DNA from: Rubrivivax sp.
GTDB taxonomy: Bacteria; Pseudomonadota; Gammaproteobacteria; Burkholderiales; Burkholderiaceae_C
NCBI GenBank assembly: GCA_020852865.1
Contig: JADYZZ010000059.1
Coordinates: 62,001-126,000, forward strand
Length of the DNA: 64,000 nt
Direction of reading: 5' to 3'
This document shows, piece by piece, positions 17,992-27,874 of this stretch. Every line of letters begins with the position of its first letter. Within the stretch, counting starts at the first letter, position 1. The translations under genes and the position numbers were made by a program. The notes under the pieces were generated by a model, which did not search any database, was not told the origin of the DNA, and saw only the letters and a program-made list of their open reading frames with translations.

Positions 17992-20109
17992 TTGCACGTC
18001 GATGTCAGCTCGCTGGTGCGCCCGCGCGCGGTGGCCGTGATCGGCGCCTCGGCCAAGCGCATGACGCAGGGCAACGTGGTGATCGCCAACCTCAGGGACT
18101 GGGGCTACCGCGGCGCCGTACTGCCGGTGCATCCGCTGGCCGAACGGGTCGATGGCCTGGCCGCGCTGCGCCACGTGGCCGAACTGCCGCCCGAGACCGA
18201 CGTCGCGGTCGTGGCCATTCCGGCGGCACAGGTCGACGCAACGCTCGACGAGCTCGAGTCCAGCCCGGTGCGCTCGGCCATCGTCTTCACGGCCGGCTTC
18301 AGCGAAGCGCAGGCGCGCGCGTTGCGCCGACGCTGCGCCGCGAGCCGCCTGATCGTCCACGGGCCCAACTGCATGGGTCTGGTGAACTTCAACGACGCGG
18401 TGCCGCTGTATCCGTCGCGCCCGTCCAAGCGGCTGCGCCCCGGCAAGGTGGCGATCGTCGCGCAATCGGGCTCGGCGGCGATCTCGGTCATGAACACGAT
18501 CCTGGTGGGCCTGTCCAAGGTCGTCACCGTCGGCAGCGAGTTCCAGGTCGCAGCGGCCGACTACATCCGCTGGCTCGCCGCCGACGACGCCACCACCGTC
18601 ATCGGCGTCGTCGCCGAGTCGATCAAGGACCCGGTGGCCTTCGCCCTGGCGGCTGAGGCGGTGCACGAGGCCGGCAAGTCGCTCGTCGTGCTGAAGGTCG
18701 GCCGCACCGCGACGGGCAGCGCGGCCACGCAAGCGCATACCGGCGCGTTGGTCAGCGATGCCGACGCCTGCGACGCCTTCTTCGCCGCCGCCAATATCGC
18801 CACCGTCGCCGACTACGACGAGCTGGTCGCCGCGCTCGAGTGCGCGGCCCTCACGCGCAAGGCTGCGGCCGGCAAGGCGCTTGCCATCGTCGGCATCTCC
18901 GGCGGACAGACGGCACTGGCCTGCGACATCGCCGAATCGGGCGGCGTCGCGGTGGCCGCCTTCACCGAAACGACCGCGACCGCACTGCGCGCGGCGCTGC
19001 CCGGCACGCCGGGGTCCAACCCGGTCGATTTCGGCGCCACGGTCAACCCCGACGATCGCAACTTCGCGGCCGCACTGGCCGCCGTGTTCGACGACCCCGG
19101 CGTGGGCGCGATCGCCGCGCTGCAGGATTCGCAAGCAAGCCTCAACCCGGCGACGCTGCTGAACTACAGGCCCGTCTTCACGAGCTATGCCGAGGCCGGG
19201 CGGGGCGCGTCCAAACCGTTCGCCGTCATCTCGCCCACCGGCGAGGGCGTCGACGAAGGCGTGCGCGAACTGCTGGCCAAGGACGGCGTGCCGCTGCTGC
19301 GCGGCCTGACCCCCGGGCTGCGCGCGCTGGCCACGCTTGCCGGAGGCCAGCCGGGGCCGGCCGGCGCCTGGGCCCGGGCCCGCGCAACGGACCGCTCGGC
19401 CTTCGGCGCCCAGGCGGCTGAATGGCGCCGCGCGCTCGCCGGGCGGCACGGCCCGCTCGACCCCGCGACGGCGTTCGAGCTGCTGCGCGCCTACGGGTTG
19501 CCCGTGGTCAAGTCCATCGTCGTGCGCGATGCCGACGAAGCGGCAGCACGCGCGCACGAGATCGGCTTTCCGATGGTGGTCAAGGTCGCATCGGCCGAGA
19601 TCCAGCATCGCTCGGATGTCGGCGGCGTGGTGTTGGGCGTGGGCGACGCGGCATCGCTGCGTGCCGCCGTGCGAAGCGTCGCGAAGCGTGTTGCGGCGGC
19701 CCGGCCCGGCGCGTCGATCGAAGGCTACGAGATGCAGGAGCAGCTGGTCGACGCCGTCGAGGCGATGGCCGGGTTCACCTCCGCGCCGCCATTCGGCCCG
19801 CTGGTCGTGGCGGGCAGCGGCGGCACCTTGGTCGAAGTCCTGGGCGACCGGGCCGCAAGACTCGCTCCCTTTTCCGTCGACGAGGCCCGGCGCATGATCG
19901 CGCAGACGAAGCTCGCCCGCATCCTCGGCGGCTACCGCAACCTGATGCCGCCGACCGACATCGGGCCGCTGGCCGGGCTGGTGACGCGCCTGTCCCAGCT
20001 CGCCGCCGACCTCGACGGCGTGCTCGCCGCGTGCGATCTCAACCCCGTGCTGGTGCGCAAGGGCCGCGGCGAGCCGAGGATCGTCGATGCCTTGTGCATC
20101 TGTGCGTAG
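17992..20109 (+). CDS. ADP-forming acyl-CoA synthetase (fused alpha and beta subunits)
   Basis: 705 residues from a TTG with CGGAGGG about ten nt upstream; no ATG or GTG fits as well. Domains in order are a CoA-binding Rossmann domain (RPRAVAVIGASAKRMTQG), a succinyl-CoA ligase-like region containing AHTGALVSDADA with the His that becomes phosphorylated in the family, and a C-terminal ATP-grasp domain (IGFPMVVKVASAEIQHRSDV, then GGVVLGV). The enzyme interconverts acyl-CoA, ADP and phosphate with acid, ATP and CoA. It is the last gene of the IclR-linked operon, 59 nt after the binding protein, and would activate or conserve energy from the imported acid. Confidence 0.88.
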   Translation: MHVDVSSLVRPRAVAVIGASAKRMTQGNVVIANLRDWGYRGAVLPVHPLAERVDGLAALRHVAELPPETDVAVVAIPAAQVDATLDELESSPVRSAIVFTAGFSEAQARALRRRCAASRLIVHGPNCMGLVNFNDAVPLYPSRPSKRLRPGKVAIVAQSGSAAISVMNTILVGLSKVVTVGSEFQVAAADYIRWLAADDATTVIGVVAESIKDPVAFALAAEAVHEAGKSLVVLKVGRTATGSAATQAHTGALVSDADACDAFFAAANIATVADYDELVAALECAALTRKAAAGKALAIVGISGGQTALACDIAESGGVAVAAFTETTATALRAALPGTPGSNPVDFGATVNPDDRNFAAALAAVFDDPGVGAIAALQDSQASLNPATLLNYRPVFTSYAEAGRGASKPFAVISPTGEGVDEGVRELLAKDGVPLLRGLTPGLRALATLAGGQPGPAGAWARARATDRSAFGAQAAEWRRALAGRHGPLDPATAFELLRAYGLPVVKSIVVRDADEAAARAHEIGFPMVVKVASAEIQHRSDVGGVVLGVGDAASLRAAVRSVAKRVAAARPGASIEGYEMQEQLVDAVEAMAGFTSAPPFGPLVVAGSGGTLVEVLGDRAARLAPFSVDEARRMIAQTKLARILGGYRNLMPPTDIGPLAGLVTRLSQLAADLDGVLAACDLNPVLVRKGRGEPRIVDALCICA

Positions 20110-20756
20110 CCAGGCAGGGGCCGATCTCGCGCCAGGCTGGAGCGCCTCGAGCGCTGCAGGACGCGGCGGCAAAGTGAGGCGCTGGCCGGTTCATCGCGCT
20201 GATCCGGCGGACTCGCCTGCCCGCGTTGTCAGGGCGCGGGGCATGGCGGGCTTCGACGCCAGGACAGGCTGCAGCAGCAGCGCAGAGCATGCCGCTGCCG
20301 GTGCAGTCTGGCCGCCGGCACCGTCTTCGAAGCGAGCCCGATGCCGCTGCCGAGCGGGTTCAGGGCGAGGCCCCTGATCCCGCACGCCGGGGGCGACGTC
20401 TCTTCGCTCGCACCTGACAGCCCGCTGGACCTGCCGAAGCCGACGGTCCGGTTTGCTTCGACGCCGTCCACGGCACCGGCATCGTGCACGAGCCTCCAGT
20501 CAGCGGCAGCCGCACGGCCGGCATCAAGCACCCCGCCTTCGCGGCCGCGAACCTGCCTACAGCCCGGCCGGCGCCGCGGGAATGACGCGGCCGCAGCGGT
20601 GCTCTGCGCGCATTGCCCAGGCGCACCGGCGCCCGAGGTCCGCCGCGGCCTTCGCCGCCGGCTCGCGCTGCCCCCGGCGTGCTCCGCTTCCCCCTGTTCA
20701 AGAACGCGCGACGGCTTCAACATCGGCTCCCCTCGACCCGGCCCGGGAGCCCCGCA
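20110..20756. other. 647-nt gap without a convincing gene
   Basis: All six frames contain open stretches, as expected at this GC content, but none has a ribosome site, recognisable motif or consistent protein-like composition. One plus-strand frame ending at a TGA near 20584 gives a roughly 50-residue stretch with more ordinary composition (DGPVCFDAVHGTGIVHEP), preceded by a stop and lacking a start; it could be a gene remnant. No tRNA, clear terminator or long repeat is seen. Confidence 0.4.
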
Positions 20757-21698
20757 ATGAATCGCGCTGTGCATCTCATCGTCGGTGATGGCGTCGTCGG
20801 CCGTGCGGCCGCGGATGTGCTCGCACGCCGCGGGATCGCGCACGCGCTGGCCAGCCGCACGCCAAGCCCCGGGCTGGCGACGCCGCAACGCCGTGTCGAC
20901 GCCCTCGATCCTGACGCCCTGCTCGGCGCCAGCGCCGACGCTTCGCATCTGTACCTGACGCTCGGCCTGCCTTACGACGCCCGCGTCTGGGAGCGCGACT
21001 GGCCGCGCGTCATCGACAACGCGATCGCCGCCGCGCGCCGGCACGGACTGCGGCTCGTCATGTTCGACAACCTCTACGGCTACGGGCCCGTGCCGCTGCG
21101 CCAGCCGATCCGCGAGGACCATCCGCAGCAGCCGCCTTCGCGCAAGGGCCGCGTGCGCCAGGCGATCGGCGAGCGCCTGATGCAGGCCGCGCGCAACGAG
21201 GGCGTGCCGGTCCTGATCGCCCGCGCGTCCGACTTCTACGGCCCCGGCGTGCGCGGTGCGCTGCTCTTCGCCTCGGCGATCGAACGCCAGCTCCAGGGGA
21301 AAACGGCGCAGTGGCTGGGCGACCCCGACCGCCTGCACAGCTACACCTACGTGCCCGACGCGGCGCGGGGCCTCGTCGAGCTGGCGCTCGACGAGGGAGC
21401 CTACGGGCAGGCCTGGCACCTGCCGACGATGACCCCGGCGCCGACCTCGCGCGCGCTGCTGCAGATGTCGGCGCGGCTGCTGCACGCGCCCGAAGGCGTG
21501 CAGGCGCTGCCCGGCGCGATCCAGTCGCTGCTCGGGCTCTTCGTGCCGATCCTGCGCGAGCTGCGCGAGATCCGCTACCAGCACGAGCAGGACCTCGTAT
21601 TCTCGAGCGAGCGCTTCGTGCAGCGCTACCCGGGCTTTCGCATCACGCCCTACGAGGAGGGCATCGAGGCGATGGTGCGTTCCTTCCGCGCAGCCTGA
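20757..21698 (+). CDS. NAD(P)-dependent epimerase/dehydratase-like protein
   Basis: 313 residues from the ATG at MNRAVHLIVGDGVVGRAAAD; the open frame before it belongs to the gene-poor gap. The N-terminal Rossmann motif is GDGVVG, with the rest of an extended SDR fold following (RLVMFDNLYGYGPVPL, IARASDFYGPGV, LHSYTYVPDAARGLVEL). The usual YxxxK pair is not obvious, so it may bind nucleotide without being a standard epimerase. Members are often annotated as NAD-dependent epimerases with no known substrate. It stands alone before tRNA-Phe. Confidence 0.8.
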   Translation: MNRAVHLIVGDGVVGRAAADVLARRGIAHALASRTPSPGLATPQRRVDALDPDALLGASADASHLYLTLGLPYDARVWERDWPRVIDNAIAAARRHGLRLVMFDNLYGYGPVPLRQPIREDHPQQPPSRKGRVRQAIGERLMQAARNEGVPVLIARASDFYGPGVRGALLFASAIERQLQGKTAQWLGDPDRLHSYTYVPDAARGLVELALDEGAYGQAWHLPTMTPAPTSRALLQMSARLLHAPEGVQALPGAIQSLLGLFVPILRELREIRYQHEQDLVFSSERFVQRYPGFRITPYEEGIEAMVRSFRAA

Positions 21699-21746
21699 AA
21701 GGCGCGCATCGTCGTGCGCGACGCCGGCGCAGCGCAAGTGCGGTGG

Positions 21747-21822
<76 letters not shown>

Positions 21823-21945
21823 GCTCGCGCGCCGGGGCACGCGCAGGGACGGCGAGTATAGCCGGCGGCGGCGGGCAGCTCGGGGCAAGCGCGCCTCCGC
21901 AGGCGTGCCGCGGCCGGTGCCCCGTGCCCTGCGAGGCGTGCCGCT

Positions 21946-22620
21946 TCAGACGACGCCGCGCTTGTTGCGCGTGAGGTCCACGCCCAGCTGCTTGAGCTTG
22001 CGGTACAGGTGCGTGCGTTCGAGGCCGGTCTTCTCGGCCACGCGCGTCATCGAGCCGCCTTCCTTGGCGAGGTGGAACTCGAAGTAGCTCTTCTCGAACG
22101 CGTCGCGCGCCTCGCGCAGCGGGCGGTCCAGGTCGAAGCTCTGTTCGGCGAGCGGGCCGTCGGGCAAGACGCCGGCGGGAGCGGCGAGCGCCGAGGCCGC
22201 GCCGTCGGACAGGGTGTCGTTGCGCGCCGCCCCCGACAGCGCGGCGCCGCGCAGCGCGGGCCGCACGAGCGCCTGGTCGACCGCGCGCAGCAGCTTCTGC
22301 AGCGTGATGGGCTTTTCCAGGAAGGCGCTGGCGCCGTACTTGGTGGCCTCGACGGCGGTGTCGATGGTGCCGTGCCCGCTCATCATGATCACCGGCATCG
22401 TGAGCTGGCCGCAGGCGGCCCATTCCTTGAGCAGCGTCACGCCGTCGACGTCGGGCATCCAGATGTCGAGCAGCACGAGGTCCGGCCGCAGGCCCTCGCG
22501 CACCTGGCGCGCCTGCGCGGCGTTCTCGGCCAGCTCGACCGTATGGCCCTCGTCGCCGAGGATCTCGCTCAGCAGGGCGCGGATGCCCAGCTCGTCGTCC
22601 ACTACCAGGATGGTTGCCAT
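21946..22620 (-). CDS. ntrX: NtrX-like response regulator without AAA+ domain
   Basis: 224 residues. A receiver domain (1-120) contains the acidic pair near the N terminus (VVDDE), phosphoacceptor Asp52 in LLDIWMP and Lys103 in LEKPI. A linker rich in Ala follows, then a C-terminal Fis-type helix-turn-helix (MTRVAEKTGLERTHLYRKLKQ). Classical NtrX is about 450 residues with a sigma-54 ATPase between these parts; that domain is absent here, so it cannot activate sigma-54 promoters by the usual route. It lies 17 nt downstream of the NtrY-like kinase gene, which is presumably its partner. Confidence 0.85.
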   Translation of the reverse strand: MATILVVDDELGIRALLSEILGDEGHTVELAENAAQARQVREGLRPDLVLLDIWMPDVDGVTLLKEWAACGQLTMPVIMMSGHGTIDTAVEATKYGASAFLEKPITLQKLLRAVDQALVRPALRGAALSGAARNDTLSDGAASALAAPAGVLPDGPLAEQSFDLDRPLREARDAFEKSYFEFHLAKEGGSMTRVAEKTGLERTHLYRKLKQLGVDLTRNKRGVV

Positions 22621-22637
22621 TCGGGCCTTGTTGGCGC

Positions 22638-24950
22638 TCAGCGCAGCCGCAGCGCAAGCGGCGCGGCCGGGGATGGGAGGCCGCCCGCATCGGCGGCCGC
22701 GGCGCCACCTGCGGCCGCCGCGCCGCCCGCCGTGGCGAACTTGGAAAATGATAGCGAAACGCGCGCCCCGGTGACCGGCGCATCGGGTTCGTCGGCGCGG
22801 TGCAGGTTGGCCGCGCCGACGCGCGCGCCGTGCTCGTCGGCGATCTTCTTGACGACGGCGAGCCCCAGCCCGGTGCCTCGCGGCTTGGTCGTGACATAGG
22901 GCTCGAAGGCGCGCTTGAGCACCTTGTCGGGGAAGCCGGGGCCGTTGTCGACGACGCTCAGGCGCACCTCATGCAGCGCGCCATCCTCGGAGCGCGCCCC
23001 CGAGATGCCCAGCTCGACGCGCCCGCCCGGGCGCTCGGCCACCGCGTCGAGTGCGTTCTGCACGAGGTTGTGGATCACCTGGCGCAGCTGCGTCGCGTCG
23101 CCCAGGATGGGCGGCAGCCCGGGCTCGAGCGCCGCGACGAGCACGCCGCCGTCGAGCGCCTGGCCGTACAGTGCCAGCACCTCGGAGGCGAGCGCGTCGA
23201 GGTCGACCGGCCGCATCTGCGCGGCGGGCAGCCGCGCGTAGTCGCGAAACTCGTTGACCAGCGTCTGCATCGCGCCGACCTGCGCCACGATGGTCGCCAC
23301 CGAGCGCCGCAGCAGCGCCTGGTCGGCGCCTTCGAGCTTGGCCTCGAGCTTGTGCTGCAGCCGCTCGGCCGAGAGCTGGATCGGAGTGAGCGGGTTCTTG
23401 ATCTCGTGCGCCAGGCGCCGCGCCACTTCGGTCCAGGCCGCCGAGCGCTGCGCCGAGACGACCTCGCTGATGTCGTCGAAGACGATCAGCCGCGCCTCGC
23501 CCGGCAATGCCGCGCCGCGCACCAGCAGCGTCAGCGTCGCGCCGTCGCCGCGCACGAGCTCGCAGCCGTCTTGCCAGTGGTCGCGCTCGCCGGGTTCGGG
23601 GCTGGTGGCGAGCAGCTCGAAGCGCCGCTCGACCGCGTGCGTGAACACCTCGAGGTCGGGCAGCTCGGTGAGCCGCCGGCCGCGCCACGACGCGAGCGGC
23701 CGCTGCAGGATGCGCGTGGCGCCGGGGTTGACGACGTCGATGCGGCCCTCGCGGTCGAGCACGACGACGCCGGCGCTCAACGTGTCGAGGATGGTCTGCA
23801 GCCGCGTGCGCGCACCCTCGAGCTGCAGCATGCCGCGCTGCACCTGCTCGCGCGCCTCGGCCACCTGGGCCGTCATGGCGGCGAAGCTGCGCGTCAGGCC
23901 GCCGAGCTCGTCGCCCGAGGGGAAGACGGGCGGCGCCGCGTAGTCGCCCGCGGCCACGCGGCGCACACCCTCGGCGAGGATGAGCAGCGGGCGCGCGAGC
24001 TGGTTGCCCAGCACGATGGCCAGCAGCACCGAGGTGAATACCGCCAGCAGCAGCGCCAGCGTGAGCGTGCCGACGTACATGCGGCGCAGGCTGTCCTGCG
24101 CCAGCGCGCGCTGCTGGTACTCGCTGTAGGCCGACTGCACCGCCAGCGCGTTCGCGGCGAGCGGCCGTGCGATCGGCAGCGTCACGAGCAGCAGGTGCCC
24201 CTCGGCGCCGGCCAGCGCGATGCGGCTGCTCGGCACGCGCGCCAGCGCGCGCAGCCTCGCGCCCGGGCCGCCCGGCGCGAGCGACTCCTCGTCCAGCCCG
24301 TCGATCTGGCTGGCCGCGCCGGCGGCGCGCGCCCGGCGCAGCAAGGTCGCCGACGGCCGCTCGGGTGCGGCGGCGGCGGTGGCGCCGCTCGTCACGAGCA
24401 GCGGCTGGCCGAGCGCACCGAGCAGCGCGACCTCGCGCGCGCCGAGCTGCTCGCGCAGCCGCTCGAGCGCCAGCGGCAGCGCGGCGGCGCCGGCTTCGTC
24501 GAGCTGCTCGGCAGCCAGGCGCGTCTTGTTCGTCAGGTCGCCGGCGAGCGTCTCGAGCGTCAGGCGTCCGAGCGCGAGGCCGGCGTCCAGCGCGCCGGCC
24601 ACGCGCACGTCGAACCAGGCCTCGATGCTGCGCGAGGCGAACTGGTAGCTCACGATGTAGATCACGAGCCCGGGCAGCACGCCGACGAGGGCGAAGATGC
24701 CGGCCAGCTTGATCAGCAGCCGGCTGCCGAACTTGCCGCGGCGCACGCGCGCCACGAGGCGCAGCGCGACCAGGCCGACGACCAGCGCCAGCAGCAGCAC
24801 CACGGCCGCATTGAGCCAGAACAGCCACGCGAAGTGGCGCTCGTACAGGCCGCTGCGGGTGGCGAAGCTCAGCACGAACGCCAGCAGCAGCACGACGCCG
24901 GTGGCCGCCACCGCGGCGACGATCCAGCCCCAGCGCGCGGCCTTGGTCAT
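22638..24950 (-). CDS. ntrY: NtrY-like membrane sensor histidine kinase
   Basis: 770 residues. Three hydrophobic segments lie in the first 120 residues, and another near 295-320 is followed by a HAMP domain (GNQLARPLLILAEGVRRVAA). A PAS-like region follows (DTLSAGVVVLDREGRIDVVN). The HisKA phosphoacceptor is in RRLAHEIKNPLTPIQLSAER. The ATPase domain has the N box (HNLVQNALDAV), DNGPGFP and GTGLGLAVVKKIADEHG. The layout matches NtrY kinases, which sense a periplasmic or redox cue. It forms an operon with the downstream regulator and the upstream DUF4390 and rsmB genes. Confidence 0.92.
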   Translation of the reverse strand: MTKAARWGWIVAAVAATGVVLLLAFVLSFATRSGLYERHFAWLFWLNAAVVLLLALVVGLVALRLVARVRRGKFGSRLLIKLAGIFALVGVLPGLVIYIVSYQFASRSIEAWFDVRVAGALDAGLALGRLTLETLAGDLTNKTRLAAEQLDEAGAAALPLALERLREQLGAREVALLGALGQPLLVTSGATAAAAPERPSATLLRRARAAGAASQIDGLDEESLAPGGPGARLRALARVPSSRIALAGAEGHLLLVTLPIARPLAANALAVQSAYSEYQQRALAQDSLRRMYVGTLTLALLLAVFTSVLLAIVLGNQLARPLLILAEGVRRVAAGDYAAPPVFPSGDELGGLTRSFAAMTAQVAEAREQVQRGMLQLEGARTRLQTILDTLSAGVVVLDREGRIDVVNPGATRILQRPLASWRGRRLTELPDLEVFTHAVERRFELLATSPEPGERDHWQDGCELVRGDGATLTLLVRGAALPGEARLIVFDDISEVVSAQRSAAWTEVARRLAHEIKNPLTPIQLSAERLQHKLEAKLEGADQALLRRSVATIVAQVGAMQTLVNEFRDYARLPAAQMRPVDLDALASEVLALYGQALDGGVLVAALEPGLPPILGDATQLRQVIHNLVQNALDAVAERPGGRVELGISGARSEDGALHEVRLSVVDNGPGFPDKVLKRAFEPYVTTKPRGTGLGLAVVKKIADEHGARVGAANLHRADEPDAPVTGARVSLSFSKFATAGGAAAAGGAAAADAGGLPSPAAPLALRLR

Positions 24951-25023
24951 GGTCTGCGGCGCATGCGCTGGGCGCCTGTGGAAATGCCTATCACACCCGC
25001 GCGCTTCATGTCTTCACAGGCTC

Positions 25024-25608
25024 TCAGTCCAGCCGCAGCACGCGCTCGACGCGCACCGTCCACTCGCCGCTCAGGCCCGGGCCGCCGAGCCCGAACTGCA
25101 TCGGCCCGGGCAGTTGCGAGGTGTCGAGCCGGTAGTCGAACTCGACGTAGTAGCCCTTGTCGCTGCCGAGCGCGGCCAGATCGGCGAGCTTCCAGCCCGA
25201 GCTGCTCGACGCGGCGGTCAGCGCGTCGCCGAGCGAGCCGTAGCTCTGGTTCAGCCCACCCAGGCCGACGCGCCAGGTGCCGGTGAGCGGCTGGTAGGCC
25301 ACGCGCCAGGAGCGCGCCACGCGCGCCACGCGCTCGTCGCGCCAGTACCAGCGGCTGCGCAGCAGCGTCGCCTCGGCGACGAAGTACAGCGGCACGCCGC
25401 GCCACAGCGCGTCTTCCACCGCCTTGGGCAGCATCACACGGGCCGAGAACTCGAGCTCGAGCGCGCCGTCGGCGCGGCGCGCGCTCAGCGAGGCGAGCTC
25501 CACGCCCTGCGCCGACGCGGCAAGCGCCAGCGCCCACAGCCAGCAGGCCAGCAGCAGCCGTGCTGCCAGGCCGGGCGGGCTTCGACGGCGGACCGGCGGC
25601 AGCTGCAT
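25024..25608 (-). CDS. DUF4390 family protein
   Basis: 194 residues with a signal peptide or N-terminal anchor (LAARLLLACWLWALALAASAQG). The mature part begins VELASLSARRADGALELEFS and contains the WRVAYQPLTGTWRVGLGG stretch typical of DUF4390. The family is found in betaproteobacteria between rsmB and ntrY, as here, and has no established function. It is 73 nt upstream of the kinase start and 16 nt after the rsmB stop, so co-transcription is likely. A periplasmic accessory role for the NtrY sensor is conceivable but unproven. Confidence 0.8.
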   Translation of the reverse strand: MQLPPVRRRSPPGLAARLLLACWLWALALAASAQGVELASLSARRADGALELEFSARVMLPKAVEDALWRGVPLYFVAEATLLRSRWYWRDERVARVARSWRVAYQPLTGTWRVGLGGLNQSYGSLGDALTAASSSSGWKLADLAALGSDKGYYVEFDYRLDTSQLPGPMQFGLGGPGLSGEWTVRVERVLRLD

Positions 25609-25624
25609 CGAAGGCTCTGGGGCG

Positions 25625-26971
25625 TCAGGTCTTTTCGATCAGCGCGTAGTAGAAGCCGTCCGGCGCCGGCCCCGCACGCGCCGTCTGCTGCGCATTGTCG
25701 GCGAGCGGCAGCACATGGCCCGGCGAGCGCGGGTCGATCCGCGCGGCGCCGGGCGCGAGCCGTTGCAAAAACGCGTCGCTCGCGCGTTCGCCTTCGTCGC
25801 GGAAAATCGAGCAGGTGGCGTACAGCAGCCGCCCGCCTGCGGCCAGCAGCGGCCACAGCGCGTCGAGCAGTTGCGCCTGCTCCCCGGCCAGCCGGTGCAG
25901 GTCGTCGGCGCGGCGCAGCCAGCGCACGTCGGGGTGCCGGCGCACGATGCCGCTGGCGGTACACGGGGCGTCGAGCAGGATCGCGTCGAAGGCGCGGCCG
26001 TCCCACCAGCCGGCCGGCCGGCGCGCATCGCCGACCTTCAGCGTGGCGCGCAGCTGCAGACGCTGCAGGTTGTCGCGCACGCGCGCCAGGCGCTGCGCAT
26101 CGACGTCGAGCGCCCACAGGTCGAGCTCGGCCAGCTCGAGCAGATGCGCCGTCTTGCCGCCCGGCGCGGCGCAGGCATCGAGCACGCGCGCGCCGGGCGC
26201 GAGCAGCGGCCGGTCGGCGGCCGACTCCAGCCCGAGCAGCAGCGGCGCGGCACGTTGCGCCGACGCGTCCTGCACCGAGACCTCGCCCTCGGCGAAGCCG
26301 GGCAGGCGCTGCACCGGACGCGGCTCGGCCAGCACGACGGCCTGGCCGAGCAAGGCCGCATCGGGCAGCGCCTCGGCCGCGATGCCGAGCGCAGCCAGGT
26401 GGGCGACGTAATCCTGCGCGCCGCGCCGCCGGCGGTTGACGCGCAGCGTCATCGGCGGCCGTTCGTTGGCCGCGCGCAGCAGCGCCTGCCAGTGGCGCGG
26501 CCAGTCGTGCCGCACGCGCTCGATCCACCACAGCGGATGGTGGTAGGCCGCCGCCGGCGCGTGGTCGGCGGCGGCCACCAGCGCGGCGCGCTCGCGCACG
26601 AAGCGCCGCAGCACGGCGTTGACGAAGCCGGCCGCCGCCGGCGCGCGCGCGCGTGCCGCCGCCACCGCCTGGTCGACCAGGGTGTGATCGGCATAGGGCG
26701 CAGGCCGCGTCGACGGCCACAGCAGCGCGAGCGCGCTCACCAGCAGCGCGTCCACCGCGGGCGGCGGCGTACGCGCGGCGAGCCGGGAGCGCACTTCGAG
26801 CGCCCCGCCCAGATGGCGCAGCACATCGAAGGCGAGCGCCTGCACACCCGGGCGCAGCGCCGGCGGCAAGGCCGGCAGCAGCTCGGCGAGCGAGCGCCCG
26901 CCGCGCACCGACTGCACGACGTCGGCGGTGTGCTCGAGCAGCCGGGCCAGCGGCGGCGAGGGTTCTGGCAT
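25625..26971 (-). CDS. rsmB: 16S rRNA m5C967 methyltransferase RsmB
   Basis: 448 residues from the ATG (a GTG one codon earlier is possible). The N-terminal NusB-like RNA-binding domain spans about 1-140. The methyltransferase domain contains the SAM motif LDACAAPGGKTAHLLE, the motif IV Pro-Cys in LLDAPCTASG and the catalytic Cys in YATCSIFRDEGE. It adds a methyl group to C967 of 16S rRNA. It is the first gene of the rsmB-DUF4390-ntrY-ntrX operon. Confidence 0.95.
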   Translation of the reverse strand: MPEPSPPLARLLEHTADVVQSVRGGRSLAELLPALPPALRPGVQALAFDVLRHLGGALEVRSRLAARTPPPAVDALLVSALALLWPSTRPAPYADHTLVDQAVAAARARAPAAAGFVNAVLRRFVRERAALVAAADHAPAAAYHHPLWWIERVRHDWPRHWQALLRAANERPPMTLRVNRRRRGAQDYVAHLAALGIAAEALPDAALLGQAVVLAEPRPVQRLPGFAEGEVSVQDASAQRAAPLLLGLESAADRPLLAPGARVLDACAAPGGKTAHLLELAELDLWALDVDAQRLARVRDNLQRLQLRATLKVGDARRPAGWWDGRAFDAILLDAPCTASGIVRRHPDVRWLRRADDLHRLAGEQAQLLDALWPLLAAGGRLLYATCSIFRDEGERASDAFLQRLAPGAARIDPRSPGHVLPLADNAQQTARAGPAPDGFYYALIEKT

Positions 26972-27119
26972 CACGCCAGTCTAGTGCTCGCCCGGGCTGC
27001 GGCGTCCGCGCCGCGCCGACCCAGGGCACCCGCGCTGCGCGTGCAGGGTCGCCCGGCGCGACGCACAATCGGCGCCCCGCGCCGTGCGCGCGCTCCGGTC
27101 CCAAGCGCCGCCCGCCGCC

Positions 27120-27863
27120 ATGCCGAGCATCCCCGCCAAGCCGCCCCCGGCCCGACTGCTGCGCTCGGAGGACGAACTCGCCGCCCTGCCCGCCAGCGAG
27201 CGCATCCGCTGGCGCCTGGTCGGCGCCGAGCGGCGCTTCCACGCCAACGACAACATCGCCGAATTCGTGCGCGCCGGCGAGCTCGCCGAGCTGCGCGCCG
27301 AGGTCGAGGCCAGGATGCACGAGGTGCTGCGCGCGCTCGTCATCGACACCGAGCACGACCACAACACGCGCGACACCGCGCGCCGCGTGGCCAAGATGTA
27401 CATCGACGAGGTCTTCGGCGGCCGCTACGAGCCGATGCCCAAGGTGACCGAGTTCCCCAACGCCGAGCAGCTCAACGAGCTGATGATCGTCGGGCCGATC
27501 ACCGTGCGCAGCGCCTGCAGCCACCATCTGTGCCCGATCTTCGGCCGCGTCTGGATCGGCATCCTGCCCAACGAGCACAGCAACCTGATCGGCCTGTCGA
27601 AGTACGCGCGCGTGGCCGACTGGATCATGAGCCGGCCGCAGATCCAGGAGGAGGCGGTGACGATGCTGGCCAACGAGCTGCAGCAGCGCGTGCGCCCCGA
27701 CGGCCTGGCCATCGTCATGGAGGCCGACCACTTCTGCATGCACTGGCGCGGCGTCAAGGACAGCGACAGCGCGATGGTCAACAGCGTGATGCGCGGCGCG
27801 TTCCTGAAGGACGCCAACCTGCGGCGCGAATTCCTCTCGCTGCTCGCGCGCAAGGACAAGTGA
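27120..27863 (+). CDS. folE: GTP cyclohydrolase I
   Basis: 247 residues from the ATG at MPSIPAKPPPARLLRSEDE; a GTG at 27084 would add 12 residues, and neither start has a strong ribosome site. Zinc and active-site residues are intact: Cys/His in SACSHHLCPIFG, Cys in EADHFCMHWRGV, and the substrate-binding QEEAVTMLANEL. The enzyme makes dihydroneopterin triphosphate from GTP for folate. The N-terminal extension of about 50 residues before the catalytic core is longer than in E. coli. The stop overlaps a possible GTG start of the BLUF gene. Confidence 0.95.
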   Translation: MPSIPAKPPPARLLRSEDELAALPASERIRWRLVGAERRFHANDNIAEFVRAGELAELRAEVEARMHEVLRALVIDTEHDHNTRDTARRVAKMYIDEVFGGRYEPMPKVTEFPNAEQLNELMIVGPITVRSACSHHLCPIFGRVWIGILPNEHSNLIGLSKYARVADWIMSRPQIQEEAVTMLANELQQRVRPDGLAIVMEADHFCMHWRGVKDSDSAMVNSVMRGAFLKDANLRREFLSLLARKDK

Positions 27864-27874
27864 AGGTGGCCGCC

